Below, one piece after another: positions 6,728 to 14,327 of a stretch of DNA of 64,000 bases. Source of the DNA: Streptomyces sp. TLI_171 (GTDB taxonomy: Bacteria; Actinomycetota; Actinomycetes; Streptomycetales; Streptomycetaceae); assembly GCF_003610255.1 (NCBI RefSeq), contig NZ_RAPS01000001.1:1054001-1118000 (forward strand), read 5' to 3'. How positions within the stretch are numbered: the first letter of the stretch is position 1; the number at the start of each line of letters is the position of its first letter. The notes beneath the pieces were generated by a model that did no database searches, was not told the DNA's origin, and was given only the letters and a program-made list of their open reading frames with translations. A program made the position numbers and the translations under genes.

Positions 6728-9547
6728 ATGCCATCTGTCCCCCTGGAGCGCCGGGCCGTGCAGCGGCCGCCGGTGCGCGGACGCCGGCCGGTGCTGGCGA
6801 CGGTGGCCGTCGCGGCCGCCCTCGCCGCCGGTGTCGCGACCGCCGCCCTGCCCCAACTGTCGGCCAGCGCAGCGGAGTCGGCGGCATCCGCCAGCCAGGC
6901 GTACAGCTGGAACAACGTGCAGATCGGCGGTGGCGGGTTCATCCCGGGCATCGTCTTCAACCAGGGGCAGAAGGGCCTGGTGTACGCCCGCACGGACGTC
7001 GGCGGCGCGTACCGGCAGGACCCGGTCAGCAAGCAGTGGATCCCGCTGCTGGACTCGGTGGGCTGGGACAACTGGAACCTGACCGGTGTCGCCAGCCTGG
7101 CCACCGACGCCAAGGACCCGAAGCGGGTGTACGTGGCGGCGGGCAGCTACACCAACAGCTGGGACCCGGCGAACGGCGCGATCCTGCGCTCCGCCGACCA
7201 GGGCGCGACCTGGCAGCGCACCACCCTGCCGTTCAAGATCGGCGGCAACATGCCGGGCCGCGGCATGGGCGAGCGGCTGACCATCGACCCGAACAACGAC
7301 GCGGTGCTGTGGTTCGGCGCGCCGAGCGGCAACGGTCTGTGGCGCAGCACGGACTACGGCGCGACCTGGTCGAAGGTCGGCGCCTTCCCCGTCACCGGCA
7401 CGTACGCGCCGGACCCGTCCGACGCCTCGGGCTACCAGAGCGACCCGCTGGGCATCCTGTGGGAGGTGTTCGACCAGGGCAGCGGCACCGTGAACGGCGT
7501 GACCAAGACCGTGTTCGTCGGGGTCGCGGACAAGCAGAACAGCGTCTACCGCTCGGACGACGGCGGTTCGACCTGGACCCGGATCGGCGGCCAGCCGACC
7601 GGCTTCGTCCCGCACAAGGCGGTGCTGGACGCGAGCGGCGGCAACCTGTTCGTCTCGTACTCCGACACCGGCGGCCCGTACGACGGCGCGCACGGCGACG
7701 TGTGGAAGTACGCGACCGCCACCGGGACCTGGTCGAACGTCAGCCCGGTGCCGTCCTCGGACACCGGCAACAACTACTTCGGCTACTCGGGTCTGACCAT
7801 CGACCGCCAGCACCCGAACGTGCTGATGGTGACCGGCTACAGCTCGTGGTGGCCGGACACCCAGATCTGGCGCTCCACCGACTCGGGTGCGACCTGGAAG
7901 CCGTTCTGGTCGTACAACGGCTACCCGACCCGGGTCGACCAGTACGGCATCGACATCTCCTCGGTGCCGTGGCTGACCTTCAACGCCAACGTGTCGGCGC
8001 CGGAGGAGTCCCCGAAGCTCGGGTGGATGACCGAGTCGCTGGAGATCGACCCGTTCGACTCCGACCGGATGATGTACGGCACCGGCGCGACGCTGTACGG
8101 CTCCGCCAACCTGACGGCCTTCGACAAGGGCGCCAAGGTGTCGATCGCCCCCGTGGTCAAGGGACTTGAGGAGACCGCGGTCAACGACCTGATCTCGCCG
8201 CCGACCGGGGCGCCGCTGCTGAGCTCGCTGGGCGACCTGGGCGGGTTCAAGCACGACGACGTGACCAAGATCCCGGCGAAGGCCTTCTCCCAGCCGAACC
8301 TGACCTCCGGCACCTCGATGGACTTCGCGGAGTCCTCCCCGGCCACCATGGTGCGGGTCGGCGAGACCGCCTCGGGTTCCACCGAGAAGCACATCGGCTA
8401 CTCCACCGACGGCGGCTCCACCTGGTTCGCCGCCTCGTCCGAGCCGAGCGGCGTGACCGGCGGCGGTCAGGTCGCGCTGGCCGCGGACGGCTCCGCCACG
8501 GTGTGGAGCCCGAAGGGCGCCGGCGTGTACCGCTCCACCGGGTTCAGCGGCTCCTGGACGGCCTCGACGGGCATTCCGGCGGGCGCGGGCGTGCAGGCCG
8601 ACCGGGTCGACCCGAAGACCTTCTACGGCTGGTCCGGCGGCACCTTCTACGTCTCCACCGACGCCGGCGCGACCTTCACCGCGAAGGCCACCGGCCTGCC
8701 CACCGAGTCGGTCCGCTTCAAGGCCGTCCCGGGCGTGAAGGGCGACGTCTGGCTCGCCGGCGGCACCGCCACCACCAGCTACGGCCTGTGGCACTCCACC
8801 GACGGCGGCGCGACCTTCGCCAAGCAGGCGGGCGTCGACCAGGCCGACAACATCGGCTTCGGCAAGGCCGCCCCCGGCAGAACCTACCCGGCGATGTACT
8901 CCTCCGCGAAGGTCGGCGGCGTGCGCGGCGTCTACCGCTCCGACGACGCCGGCGCGAGCTGGATCCGGATCAACGACGACGCCCACCAGTGGGGTTGGAC
9001 CGGCGCCGCGATCACCGGCGACCCGCGGATCTACGGCCGGGTCTACCTGAGCACCAACGGCCGGGGCATCGTGTACGGCGACACCGCGGGCGGCGTCTCG
9101 CCCTCGCCGTCGGCCAGCACGAGCAGCAGCCCGAGCCCGAGCACCTCGACGTCCGCCTCCCCGTCACCCTCCGCCTCCACCTCGCCGTCCTCGTCCCCGT
9201 CCTCCTCGCCGACCGGCGGCACGGCCTGTGAGGTCACCTACGCGGTGTCCAGCCAGTGGGGCGGCGGCTTCGGCGCCAACGTCACCCTGGCGAACAAGGG
9301 CACTGCGGCGATCAACGGCTGGTCGGTGGTGTGGACCTTCCCGAGCGGGCAGACCGTCGGCTCGCTGTGGAACGGCAACGTCACCCAGAGCGGGTCCAAG
9401 GTGACCGTCACCAACCTGGGCTACAACGGCGCCATCGCGCCCGGCAGTTCGACCTCGTTCGGCTTCACCGGCAGCTGGACCACCGCGAACACCGCCCCGA
9501 CCGCGTTCACCCTGAACGGCGCCTCCTGCGCCGTGAAGGCCGGCTAG
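6728..9547 (+). CDS. Secreted GH74 xyloglucanase with C-terminal CBM2
   Basis: A 939-residue secreted enzyme. A signal peptide with an RRPVLATVAVAAALAAGVATA core precedes cleavage near residue 48. The GH74 seven-bladed double propeller runs from about residue 58 to 790. It carries the catalytic-pair motifs RTDVGG (Asp90) and SLGDLGGF (Asp503) and several BNR-type repeats (STDYGATW, SDDGGSTW, STDSGATW). A Ser/Pro-rich linker of about 40 residues leads to a CBM2 bounded by Cys834 and Cys934, with the tryptophans expected for cellulose binding. The family cuts the beta-1,4-glucan backbone of xyloglucan outside the cell. AGGAGA supports the ATG. The gene is monocistronic: a strong terminator follows at 9569. 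Confidence 0.95.
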   Translation: MPSVPLERRAVQRPPVRGRRPVLATVAVAAALAAGVATAALPQLSASAAESAASASQAYSWNNVQIGGGGFIPGIVFNQGQKGLVYARTDVGGAYRQDPVSKQWIPLLDSVGWDNWNLTGVASLATDAKDPKRVYVAAGSYTNSWDPANGAILRSADQGATWQRTTLPFKIGGNMPGRGMGERLTIDPNNDAVLWFGAPSGNGLWRSTDYGATWSKVGAFPVTGTYAPDPSDASGYQSDPLGILWEVFDQGSGTVNGVTKTVFVGVADKQNSVYRSDDGGSTWTRIGGQPTGFVPHKAVLDASGGNLFVSYSDTGGPYDGAHGDVWKYATATGTWSNVSPVPSSDTGNNYFGYSGLTIDRQHPNVLMVTGYSSWWPDTQIWRSTDSGATWKPFWSYNGYPTRVDQYGIDISSVPWLTFNANVSAPEESPKLGWMTESLEIDPFDSDRMMYGTGATLYGSANLTAFDKGAKVSIAPVVKGLEETAVNDLISPPTGAPLLSSLGDLGGFKHDDVTKIPAKAFSQPNLTSGTSMDFAESSPATMVRVGETASGSTEKHIGYSTDGGSTWFAASSEPSGVTGGGQVALAADGSATVWSPKGAGVYRSTGFSGSWTASTGIPAGAGVQADRVDPKTFYGWSGGTFYVSTDAGATFTAKATGLPTESVRFKAVPGVKGDVWLAGGTATTSYGLWHSTDGGATFAKQAGVDQADNIGFGKAAPGRTYPAMYSSAKVGGVRGVYRSDDAGASWIRINDDAHQWGWTGAAITGDPRIYGRVYLSTNGRGIVYGDTAGGVSPSPSASTSSSPSPSTSTSASPSPSASTSPSSSPSSSPTGGTACEVTYAVSSQWGGGFGANVTLANKGTAAINGWSVVWTFPSGQTVGSLWNGNVTQSGSKVTVTNLGYNGAIAPGSSTSFGFTGSWTTANTAPTAFTLNGASCAVKAG

Positions 9548-9568
9548 CCCCCGCTCCTCCCCGGAACC

Positions 9569-9607
9569 GGACCGGACCGGCCGCGCACACTGCGGCCGGT
9601 CCGGTCC
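9569..9607. terminator. Strong hairpin terminator after the xyloglucanase
   Basis: A perfect 16-bp stem (GGACCGGACCGGCCGC paired with its complement) with a 7-base loop begins 21 bases after the xyloglucanase stop. It lies between converging genes, so it can serve both strands. Confidence 0.8.
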
Positions 9608-9645
9608 TTCGCGTCCGCGCGACGCCCCGCAGGTCGCGCCCCGGC

Positions 9646-10614
9646 TCAGCCGAGGCGCTCGCGCAGCCAGGCCAGCTTGGCCGCCAGGTGGACTTCGCCG
9701 CCGCCCTCGTGGCCGTTGAACTCGTAGACCTTCAGGGCCTTCTCGCCCCCGTACGCGTGGTAGGCGGCGAACGGTCCGGACGGCGGGCAGATCGGGTCCA
9801 TCAGCGCGATCGAGAACAGCGCCGGGGCCTGCGCGCGGGCGGCCAGCAGGGCGGCGTCGAAGTAGGCGAGGGTGGCGAACGCCCGGGTGGTGCGGTCCCG
9901 GTGCAGCCTCAGGTACTCGGCGATCTCGGTGTACGGCGGCTCGGCGGCGGTGCGCACGCCGCGCGGGAAGTCGCACAGGAACGGGACGTCGGGCAGCACC
10001 GCGGCGGGTGGGGCGTCGGCGAGGGCGGCCACCGCGAGCGAGATGCCGCCGCCCTGGCTGATGCCGGTGACGGCGACCCGGTCCGGGTCGACCTGCGGCA
10101 GGGTGCGGGCGGCGGCCAGGAAGCGCACCGCGTCGGTGTAGACCCGTCGGTAGTAGTAGTCGTCGGGGTGGCCCAGGCCGCGGGTGACGAACCCGGGGAC
10201 GGCGCCCGCGGGTTGGGGGGCCGGGTCGTCGGTGCGGCCGGGCGCGGCGGACCAGCCCTGGCCGCGGGTGTCCATGATCAGGTGGGCGTATCCGGCGCAG
10301 GCGTAGCTCAGGTTCTCGTGCGGCAGTCCCGCGCCGCGCCCGTAACCGAGGTACTCGACGACGCAGCCCAGCGGGCCGCTCGCGCCGGCGGGCAGCTGGA
10401 GGCGGCCGTGGACGGGGTGGCCGCCGAAGCCGGGGACGGTCAGCCGGTAGCTGTCCACCAGCGTCAGTCCGTTGTCGACGGGGACGAGTTCGGGGCGTTC
10501 GACCGGCCCGGCCGCGGCGAGGGTGCGCTGCCAGAACGCGTCCAGGTCGGCGGGTTCGGGGAGCTGCGGGCGGTAGGCCAGGCACTCGTCGAGGGTGAGG
10601 TCGGTCAGCGGCAT
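9646..10614 (-). CDS. CE7-family carbohydrate esterase (acetylxylan esterase / deacetylase), sialic-acid regulon member
   Basis: A 322-residue alpha/beta hydrolase of the usual CE7 length. The ATG at 10614 has GGAG upstream. The catalytic triad can be placed: Ser186 in GISQGG, Asp273 in MDPICPP and His302 in NGHEGGG. RGQG (residues 117-120) is the conserved oxyanion-region motif. No signal peptide is visible, so it acts inside the cell, as known CE7 deacetylases do. CE7 enzymes remove acetyl groups from small acetylated sugars and cephalosporin C. Its promoter is overlaid by the same palindrome that controls the sialic acid genes. I therefore infer a role on O-acetylated sialic acids or related acetylated sugars rather than xylan. 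That substrate is a hypothesis. Confidence 0.85.
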   Translation of the reverse strand: MPLTDLTLDECLAYRPQLPEPADLDAFWQRTLAAAGPVERPELVPVDNGLTLVDSYRLTVPGFGGHPVHGRLQLPAGASGPLGCVVEYLGYGRGAGLPHENLSYACAGYAHLIMDTRGQGWSAAPGRTDDPAPQPAGAVPGFVTRGLGHPDDYYYRRVYTDAVRFLAAARTLPQVDPDRVAVTGISQGGGISLAVAALADAPPAAVLPDVPFLCDFPRGVRTAAEPPYTEIAEYLRLHRDRTTRAFATLAYFDAALLAARAQAPALFSIALMDPICPPSGPFAAYHAYGGEKALKVYEFNGHEGGGEVHLAAKLAWLRERLG

Positions 10615-10652
10615 GGGGGTCTCCGGGAGGACGGGCCGGGGGGAGCGCCCAG

Positions 10653-10682
10653 ATCGTAGATCAGACATCAGATGTCTGTCAT
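10653..10682 (-). promoter_or_regulatory. CE7 esterase promoter with FadR-type operator in the spacer
   Basis: On the minus strand ATGACA (10682-10677) and TACGAT (10658-10653) are 18 bp apart. The 17-bp perfect palindrome CAGACATCAGATGTCTG occupies 10662-10678, filling the spacer. Binding there would block RNA polymerase. The palindrome is identical to that at 11556-11572. Confidence 0.7.
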
Positions 10683-10715
10683 CCGACCCAGGGTCCTTCA
10701 CGGACCGGCACCCCG

Positions 10716-11507
10716 TCAGCTCCGCGCGGCGACGGCCTCCGCGCGGGCGGCGGCGATCCGCCGGCGGACCGGGACGTAGTGCCGGCGCACCGCGTCGGTG
10801 AACCGCTGCGGATCGCCGATCCGCAGCGCCTCGACCATGCCGCGGTGGGCGTCCACGGTGTCGGCCTCGTCCTGCGCGGTGACGATGTTCAGGTGCGGGG
10901 CGACCACGGCGTGCACCTCCCAGCAGGCGGAGGAGAGTTGCGCGACCAGCTCGTTGGCCAGTGGTTGCAGCAGCAGCGCGTGGAAGCTCCGGTCGGCCGC
11001 CACGATGTCCTGGCCGCGGGCCAGGCGCTGCTCCATCTCGCCGACCAGTGAGCCGAGTTGCTCCAGGTGGACGGGGAGCAGGGCGTCGATGATCCGGACC
11101 GCCATGGCACGCTCGAACAGCTCGCGGACGTCGACCAGGTCGGAGAGCACCCGGAAGTCGTCGTCGGGGCTGAGCAGTCCACGGAAGCTCAGGCTCTCCA
11201 CCAGGGCGGAGAGGCTGAGCCGGCCGACGAAGGTGCCGTGGCCGTGCCGGACCTGGACGATGTCGAGCGCGTCCAGCACCTTGACCGCCTCGCGGACGCT
11301 GGAGCGGCTTGCGCCGAAGATCTCGCAGAGCTCGTTCTCGCTGGGCAGCGGGTCACCGGGCTTGAGGCGGTGGTGCAGGATGTGCCCCTTGATCTGGTCG
11401 ACCACCGCCGGCTTCGCCGGGCCGGGCCCGGAGTGGAATGCCCAGGTCGGCGGGTTGGCCCGGCCCCGTTGGCCGTTGCCGAATCGTGAACCTGCGGCGG
11501 TCGTCAT
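10716..11507 (-). CDS. GntR-family (FadR/FCD subfamily) regulator of the sialic acid genes, copy 1
   Basis: 263 residues from ATG 11507, preceded by GGAGG at 8 bases. The N-terminal winged helix-turn-helix shows the GntR pattern LKPGDPLPSENELCEIFGAS and RSSVREAVKVLDAL. The C-terminal FCD ligand domain carries the conserved Arg/Asp/His positions (VDVRELFERAM, then RSFHALLLQPLAN, DAHRGMVEAL) that bind a metal and a small acid. It is divergent from the importer, with a palindrome between them. It is closely similar to the second copy at 23722-24486: both have VRHGHGT, VGRLS and FRGLLSPDDDF. I infer it represses this cluster until a sialic-acid intermediate binds. NanR of enteric bacteria is an FCD regulator with the same job, but the operator differs. 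Confidence 0.85.
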   Translation of the reverse strand: MTTAAGSRFGNGQRGRANPPTWAFHSGPGPAKPAVVDQIKGHILHHRLKPGDPLPSENELCEIFGASRSSVREAVKVLDALDIVQVRHGHGTFVGRLSLSALVESLSFRGLLSPDDDFRVLSDLVDVRELFERAMAVRIIDALLPVHLEQLGSLVGEMEQRLARGQDIVAADRSFHALLLQPLANELVAQLSSACWEVHAVVAPHLNIVTAQDEADTVDAHRGMVEALRIGDPQRFTDAVRRHYVPVRRRIAAARAEAVAARS

Positions 11508-11555
11508 CCCTTGACCCTCCCCTGTGGCGGCGGCTACGTTCACACCCTAACAGCT

Positions 11556-11572
11556 CAGACATCAGATGTCTG
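11556..11572. promoter_or_regulatory. FadR-type operator between regulator copy 1 and the importer
   Basis: CAGACATCAGATGTCTG is a perfect 17-bp palindrome around a central A in the divergent intergenic region, so it can control both directions. A TAGGGT box on the minus strand (11549-11544) next to it could be the regulator's -10. Confidence 0.75.
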
Positions 11573-11699
11573 ATGACAGATGAGCTGCTCTCCCCTCTGC
11601 TCGATCGCCCGGGATTCCGACCCGGCGCCCCCTCGCGGTCCTCCGGTCCGGACCCGAGCTGACACCCCCTCACTCCGCTCTCCCCCACAAGGAGTTCCC

Positions 11700-13310
11700 G
11701 TGCTGGAACGGACGTCCAAGGAAGTCGACCGCCGCGGCTTCCTGCACCTGGTCGGCGCCCTCACCACCGCCACCGCGATCGCCGGTTCGGTCGCCGCCTG
11801 CGGCGGCCCGTCGTCCACCGCGGCGGGCTCCACCTCCGGCGGCGGCGACGCCACGGGCGGCAACGGCACCATCGAGGCCGGCATCTCGTACGCCCTGTCC
11901 ACCGGCTTCGACCCGATGACCTCCTCGGGCGCCACCCCGGTCGCCGCCAACCTGCACGTCTTCGAGGGCCTGGTCGACCTGGACCCGGCCACCCGCGAGC
12001 CGTACGCCGCGCTGGCCACCGCGATGCCGCAGCAGGTCGACGCCACCACCTGGCGGGCCCGGTTGCGCTCCGGCGCGACCTTCCACGACGGCTCCCCGGT
12101 CACCGCTGAGGACGTGGTGTTCTCCTTCACCCGCATCCTGGACCCGGCGAGCTCCTCGCTGATCGTGCAGTTCCTGCCGTTCCTGGACAAGGTCACGGCG
12201 GTGGACGCGAACACCGTCGAGTTCAAGCTGAAGTACGCGTTCCCGCTGTTCGCCACCCGCATCTCGGTGGTGAAGGTGGTGCCGAAGAAGATCGTCGAGG
12301 CGGACCAGAAGGCCTTCGACGCCAAGCCGACCGGGTCGGGCCCGTACAAGGTGATCGAGGCGACCCGGCAGGACAAGATCGCCTTCCAGCGGCACGACGC
12401 CTACAACGGCCCGCGCCCGGCGAAGGCCGCGGCCATGGTGTGGCGGCTGACCTCCGACCCGACCGCGCGGGTCTCCTCGCTGGTCTCCGGCCGGGTGCAG
12501 GCGATCGAGGACGTGCCGTACGTGGACGTCGCCGGGCTGAAGGGCAAGGCCGTCACCGAGTCGGTGGAGAGCTTCGGCAACCTGTTCCTGATGTTCAACT
12601 TCACCCGCAAGCCCTTCGACGACAAGCGGGTGCGCCAGGCGCTGCACTACGCGCTGGACGTCGAGAAGATCGTCGCCACCGCGATGTACGGCAACGGCAT
12701 CGCCTCCACCAGCTACCTGCAGCCCAGCCACCCCGACTACCACAGGGCCGCCACCGTCTACGGGCACGACCCGGAGAAGGCCAAGGCGCTGCTGGCGGAG
12801 GCCGGCGCGAGCGGACTGTCCGTCACCCTGCTGACCACCAACACCGGTTGGGTGAACGACATCGCGCCGCTGATCAAGGAGAGCTGGGACGCGGTCGGGG
12901 TGAAGACCACCCTGGACATCGGCGACTCCTCCGGCCAGTACAAGAAGGTCGACGCGGGCGACTTCGGCGTGCTGGCGGCGCCGGGCGACCCCTCGGTGTT
13001 CGGCAACGACGTCGACCTGCTGCTGCGCTGGTTCTACGGCGCGGGCGTGTGGACCACCAAGCGCTTCCGCTGGGCCGGCTCCCCCGAGGACGCCCAGGTC
13101 CGCGGTCTGCTCGACCGGGCCGCGCAGACCGCGGACGCGGCGGCCCGCAGCGCGCTCTGGAACCAGGTGATCGACCTGATCGCCGAGCAGGCGGTGCTGT
13201 ACCCGGTCGTGCACCGCAAGCTGCCCACCGCGTGGAACGACCGGAAGCTGGCCGGCTTCAAGCCGCTGCCGACCACCGGCCTGTCCTTCCTCGGCGTCTC
13301 GGCCGCGTGA
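11700..13310 (+). CDS. Substrate-binding lipoprotein of a peptide/Sat-type ABC importer
   Basis: 536 residues, family 5 extracellular solute-binding protein. GTG 11700 is chosen because AAGGAG lies just upstream. The N terminus has a twin-arginine motif (DRRGFLHLVGALTT) and a lipobox VAAC near residue 36, so it is probably a Tat-exported lipoprotein on the outer face of the membrane. The body shows the family pattern, with PYAALATAMPQ early and DGSPVTAEDVVFSFTRILDP later. This family usually binds peptides or nickel, but the SatABCD system of Haemophilus ducreyi shows that members can import sialic acid. With nanA, nanK and nanE downstream, sialic acid or a sialylated oligosaccharide is the likely ligand. 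It leads the importer operon. Confidence 0.85.
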   Translation: MLERTSKEVDRRGFLHLVGALTTATAIAGSVAACGGPSSTAAGSTSGGGDATGGNGTIEAGISYALSTGFDPMTSSGATPVAANLHVFEGLVDLDPATREPYAALATAMPQQVDATTWRARLRSGATFHDGSPVTAEDVVFSFTRILDPASSSLIVQFLPFLDKVTAVDANTVEFKLKYAFPLFATRISVVKVVPKKIVEADQKAFDAKPTGSGPYKVIEATRQDKIAFQRHDAYNGPRPAKAAAMVWRLTSDPTARVSSLVSGRVQAIEDVPYVDVAGLKGKAVTESVESFGNLFLMFNFTRKPFDDKRVRQALHYALDVEKIVATAMYGNGIASTSYLQPSHPDYHRAATVYGHDPEKAKALLAEAGASGLSVTLLTTNTGWVNDIAPLIKESWDAVGVKTTLDIGDSSGQYKKVDAGDFGVLAAPGDPSVFGNDVDLLLRWFYGAGVWTTKRFRWAGSPEDAQVRGLLDRAAQTADAAARSALWNQVIDLIAEQAVLYPVVHRKLPTAWNDRKLAGFKPLPTTGLSFLGVSAA

Positions 13311-13316
13311 CCGGGC

Positions 13317-13348
13317 CCGGGCCGGCCCGCCGCACCGGGCCGGCCCGG
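13317..13348 (+). promoter_or_regulatory. Intergenic hairpin between binding protein and permease
   Basis: CCGGGCCGGCCCG at 13317-13329 can pair with 13336-13348 around a short loop. A GC-rich hairpin right after the binding-protein gene is typical of ABC operons, where it protects the upstream mRNA or attenuates transcription so that binding protein exceeds permease. Confidence 0.5.
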
Positions 13349-13374
13349 CCCTCCCCTTCTTCCTAGGACTCCTC

Positions 13375-14325
13375 ATGCTCGTATTCCTCCGGCTCGCGCT
13401 GCGCCGGCTCGCGATGCTGCCGGTCATGGTCCTCGGCGTGACCCTGCTGGTCTTCGTGGTGCTGCAGTTCTCGCCCGCCGACCCGGCGTACAACGCCCTC
13501 GGCGACGGCGCGTCCGAGCAGGCCCGGGCGGCGTTCGCCGCCGCCAACGGGCTCGACGACCCGCTGCCGGTGCGCTACCTCCGCTTCCTCGGCGACCTGC
13601 TGCACGGCGACCTCGGCGTCACCGTGCCGCCCAGCACCGCGGTCTCGGACCGGATCGCCACCGCGTTCCCGCTGACCCTGCAGCTCACCCTGCTCGGGCT
13701 GGCCGTCGCCGTCGTGCTGGCCCTGGTGCTCGGCATCACCGGCGCGCTGTACCGCGACCGCTGGCCCGACCAGCTGACCCGGGTGCTCTCCATCTCCGGC
13801 GTGGCGATCCCGTCCTTCTGGCTCGGCATCGTGCTGATCCAGGAGCTCGCCCTGAACCGCTCGGTCCTGCCGACCGGCGGCTACGTCAACCCGGCCGACT
13901 CGGTGGGCGGCTGGCTGCGGACGATGATCCTGCCCGCGGTCTCCCTGGCGATCCCGGTCGCCGCCGGGCTGGCCCGGCTGGTGCGCACCTCGATGGTCGC
14001 CGAACTCGACCGCGACTACGTGCGCACCGCCACCGGCAACGGCCTGCCGCGGGCCGTGGTGATCCGCGGCGTGCTGCGCAACGCGCTGGTGACGCCCCTG
14101 ACGGTGCTCGGCCTCCGGGTCGGCTACCTGCTGTCCGGCGCCGTGGTGATCGAGACCATCTTCGACCTGCCCGGCATGGGCAAGCTGATCCTCGAAGGCG
14201 TCACCGGCGGCGACGTCGCCCTGGTGCAGGGCACCGTGCTGACCATCGCGGTGGTCTTCCTCGCCGTCAACGTCCTCGTCGACCTGCTCGTCCTGCTCGT
14301 CAACCCCCGTGTCAGGACGGTGTGA
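13375..14325 (+). CDS. ABC importer permease (DppB-type)
   Basis: 316 residues, six membrane segments. It has the DppB N terminus (RRLAMLPVMVLGVTLLVFVV followed by SPADPA) and the inner-membrane EAA-type loop (RTATGNGLPRAVVIRGVLRN) that docks on the ATPase. ATG 13375 has AGGA upstream. It forms the first half of the channel for the sialic acid importer. Its TGA overlaps the leader of the next gene, indicating translational coupling. Confidence 0.9.
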   Translation: MLVFLRLALRRLAMLPVMVLGVTLLVFVVLQFSPADPAYNALGDGASEQARAAFAAANGLDDPLPVRYLRFLGDLLHGDLGVTVPPSTAVSDRIATAFPLTLQLTLLGLAVAVVLALVLGITGALYRDRWPDQLTRVLSISGVAIPSFWLGIVLIQELALNRSVLPTGGYVNPADSVGGWLRTMILPAVSLAIPVAAGLARLVRTSMVAELDRDYVRTATGNGLPRAVVIRGVLRNALVTPLTVLGLRVGYLLSGAVVIETIFDLPGMGKLILEGVTGGDVALVQGTVLTIAVVFLAVNVLVDLLVLLVNPRVRTV

Positions 14326-14327
14326 TC

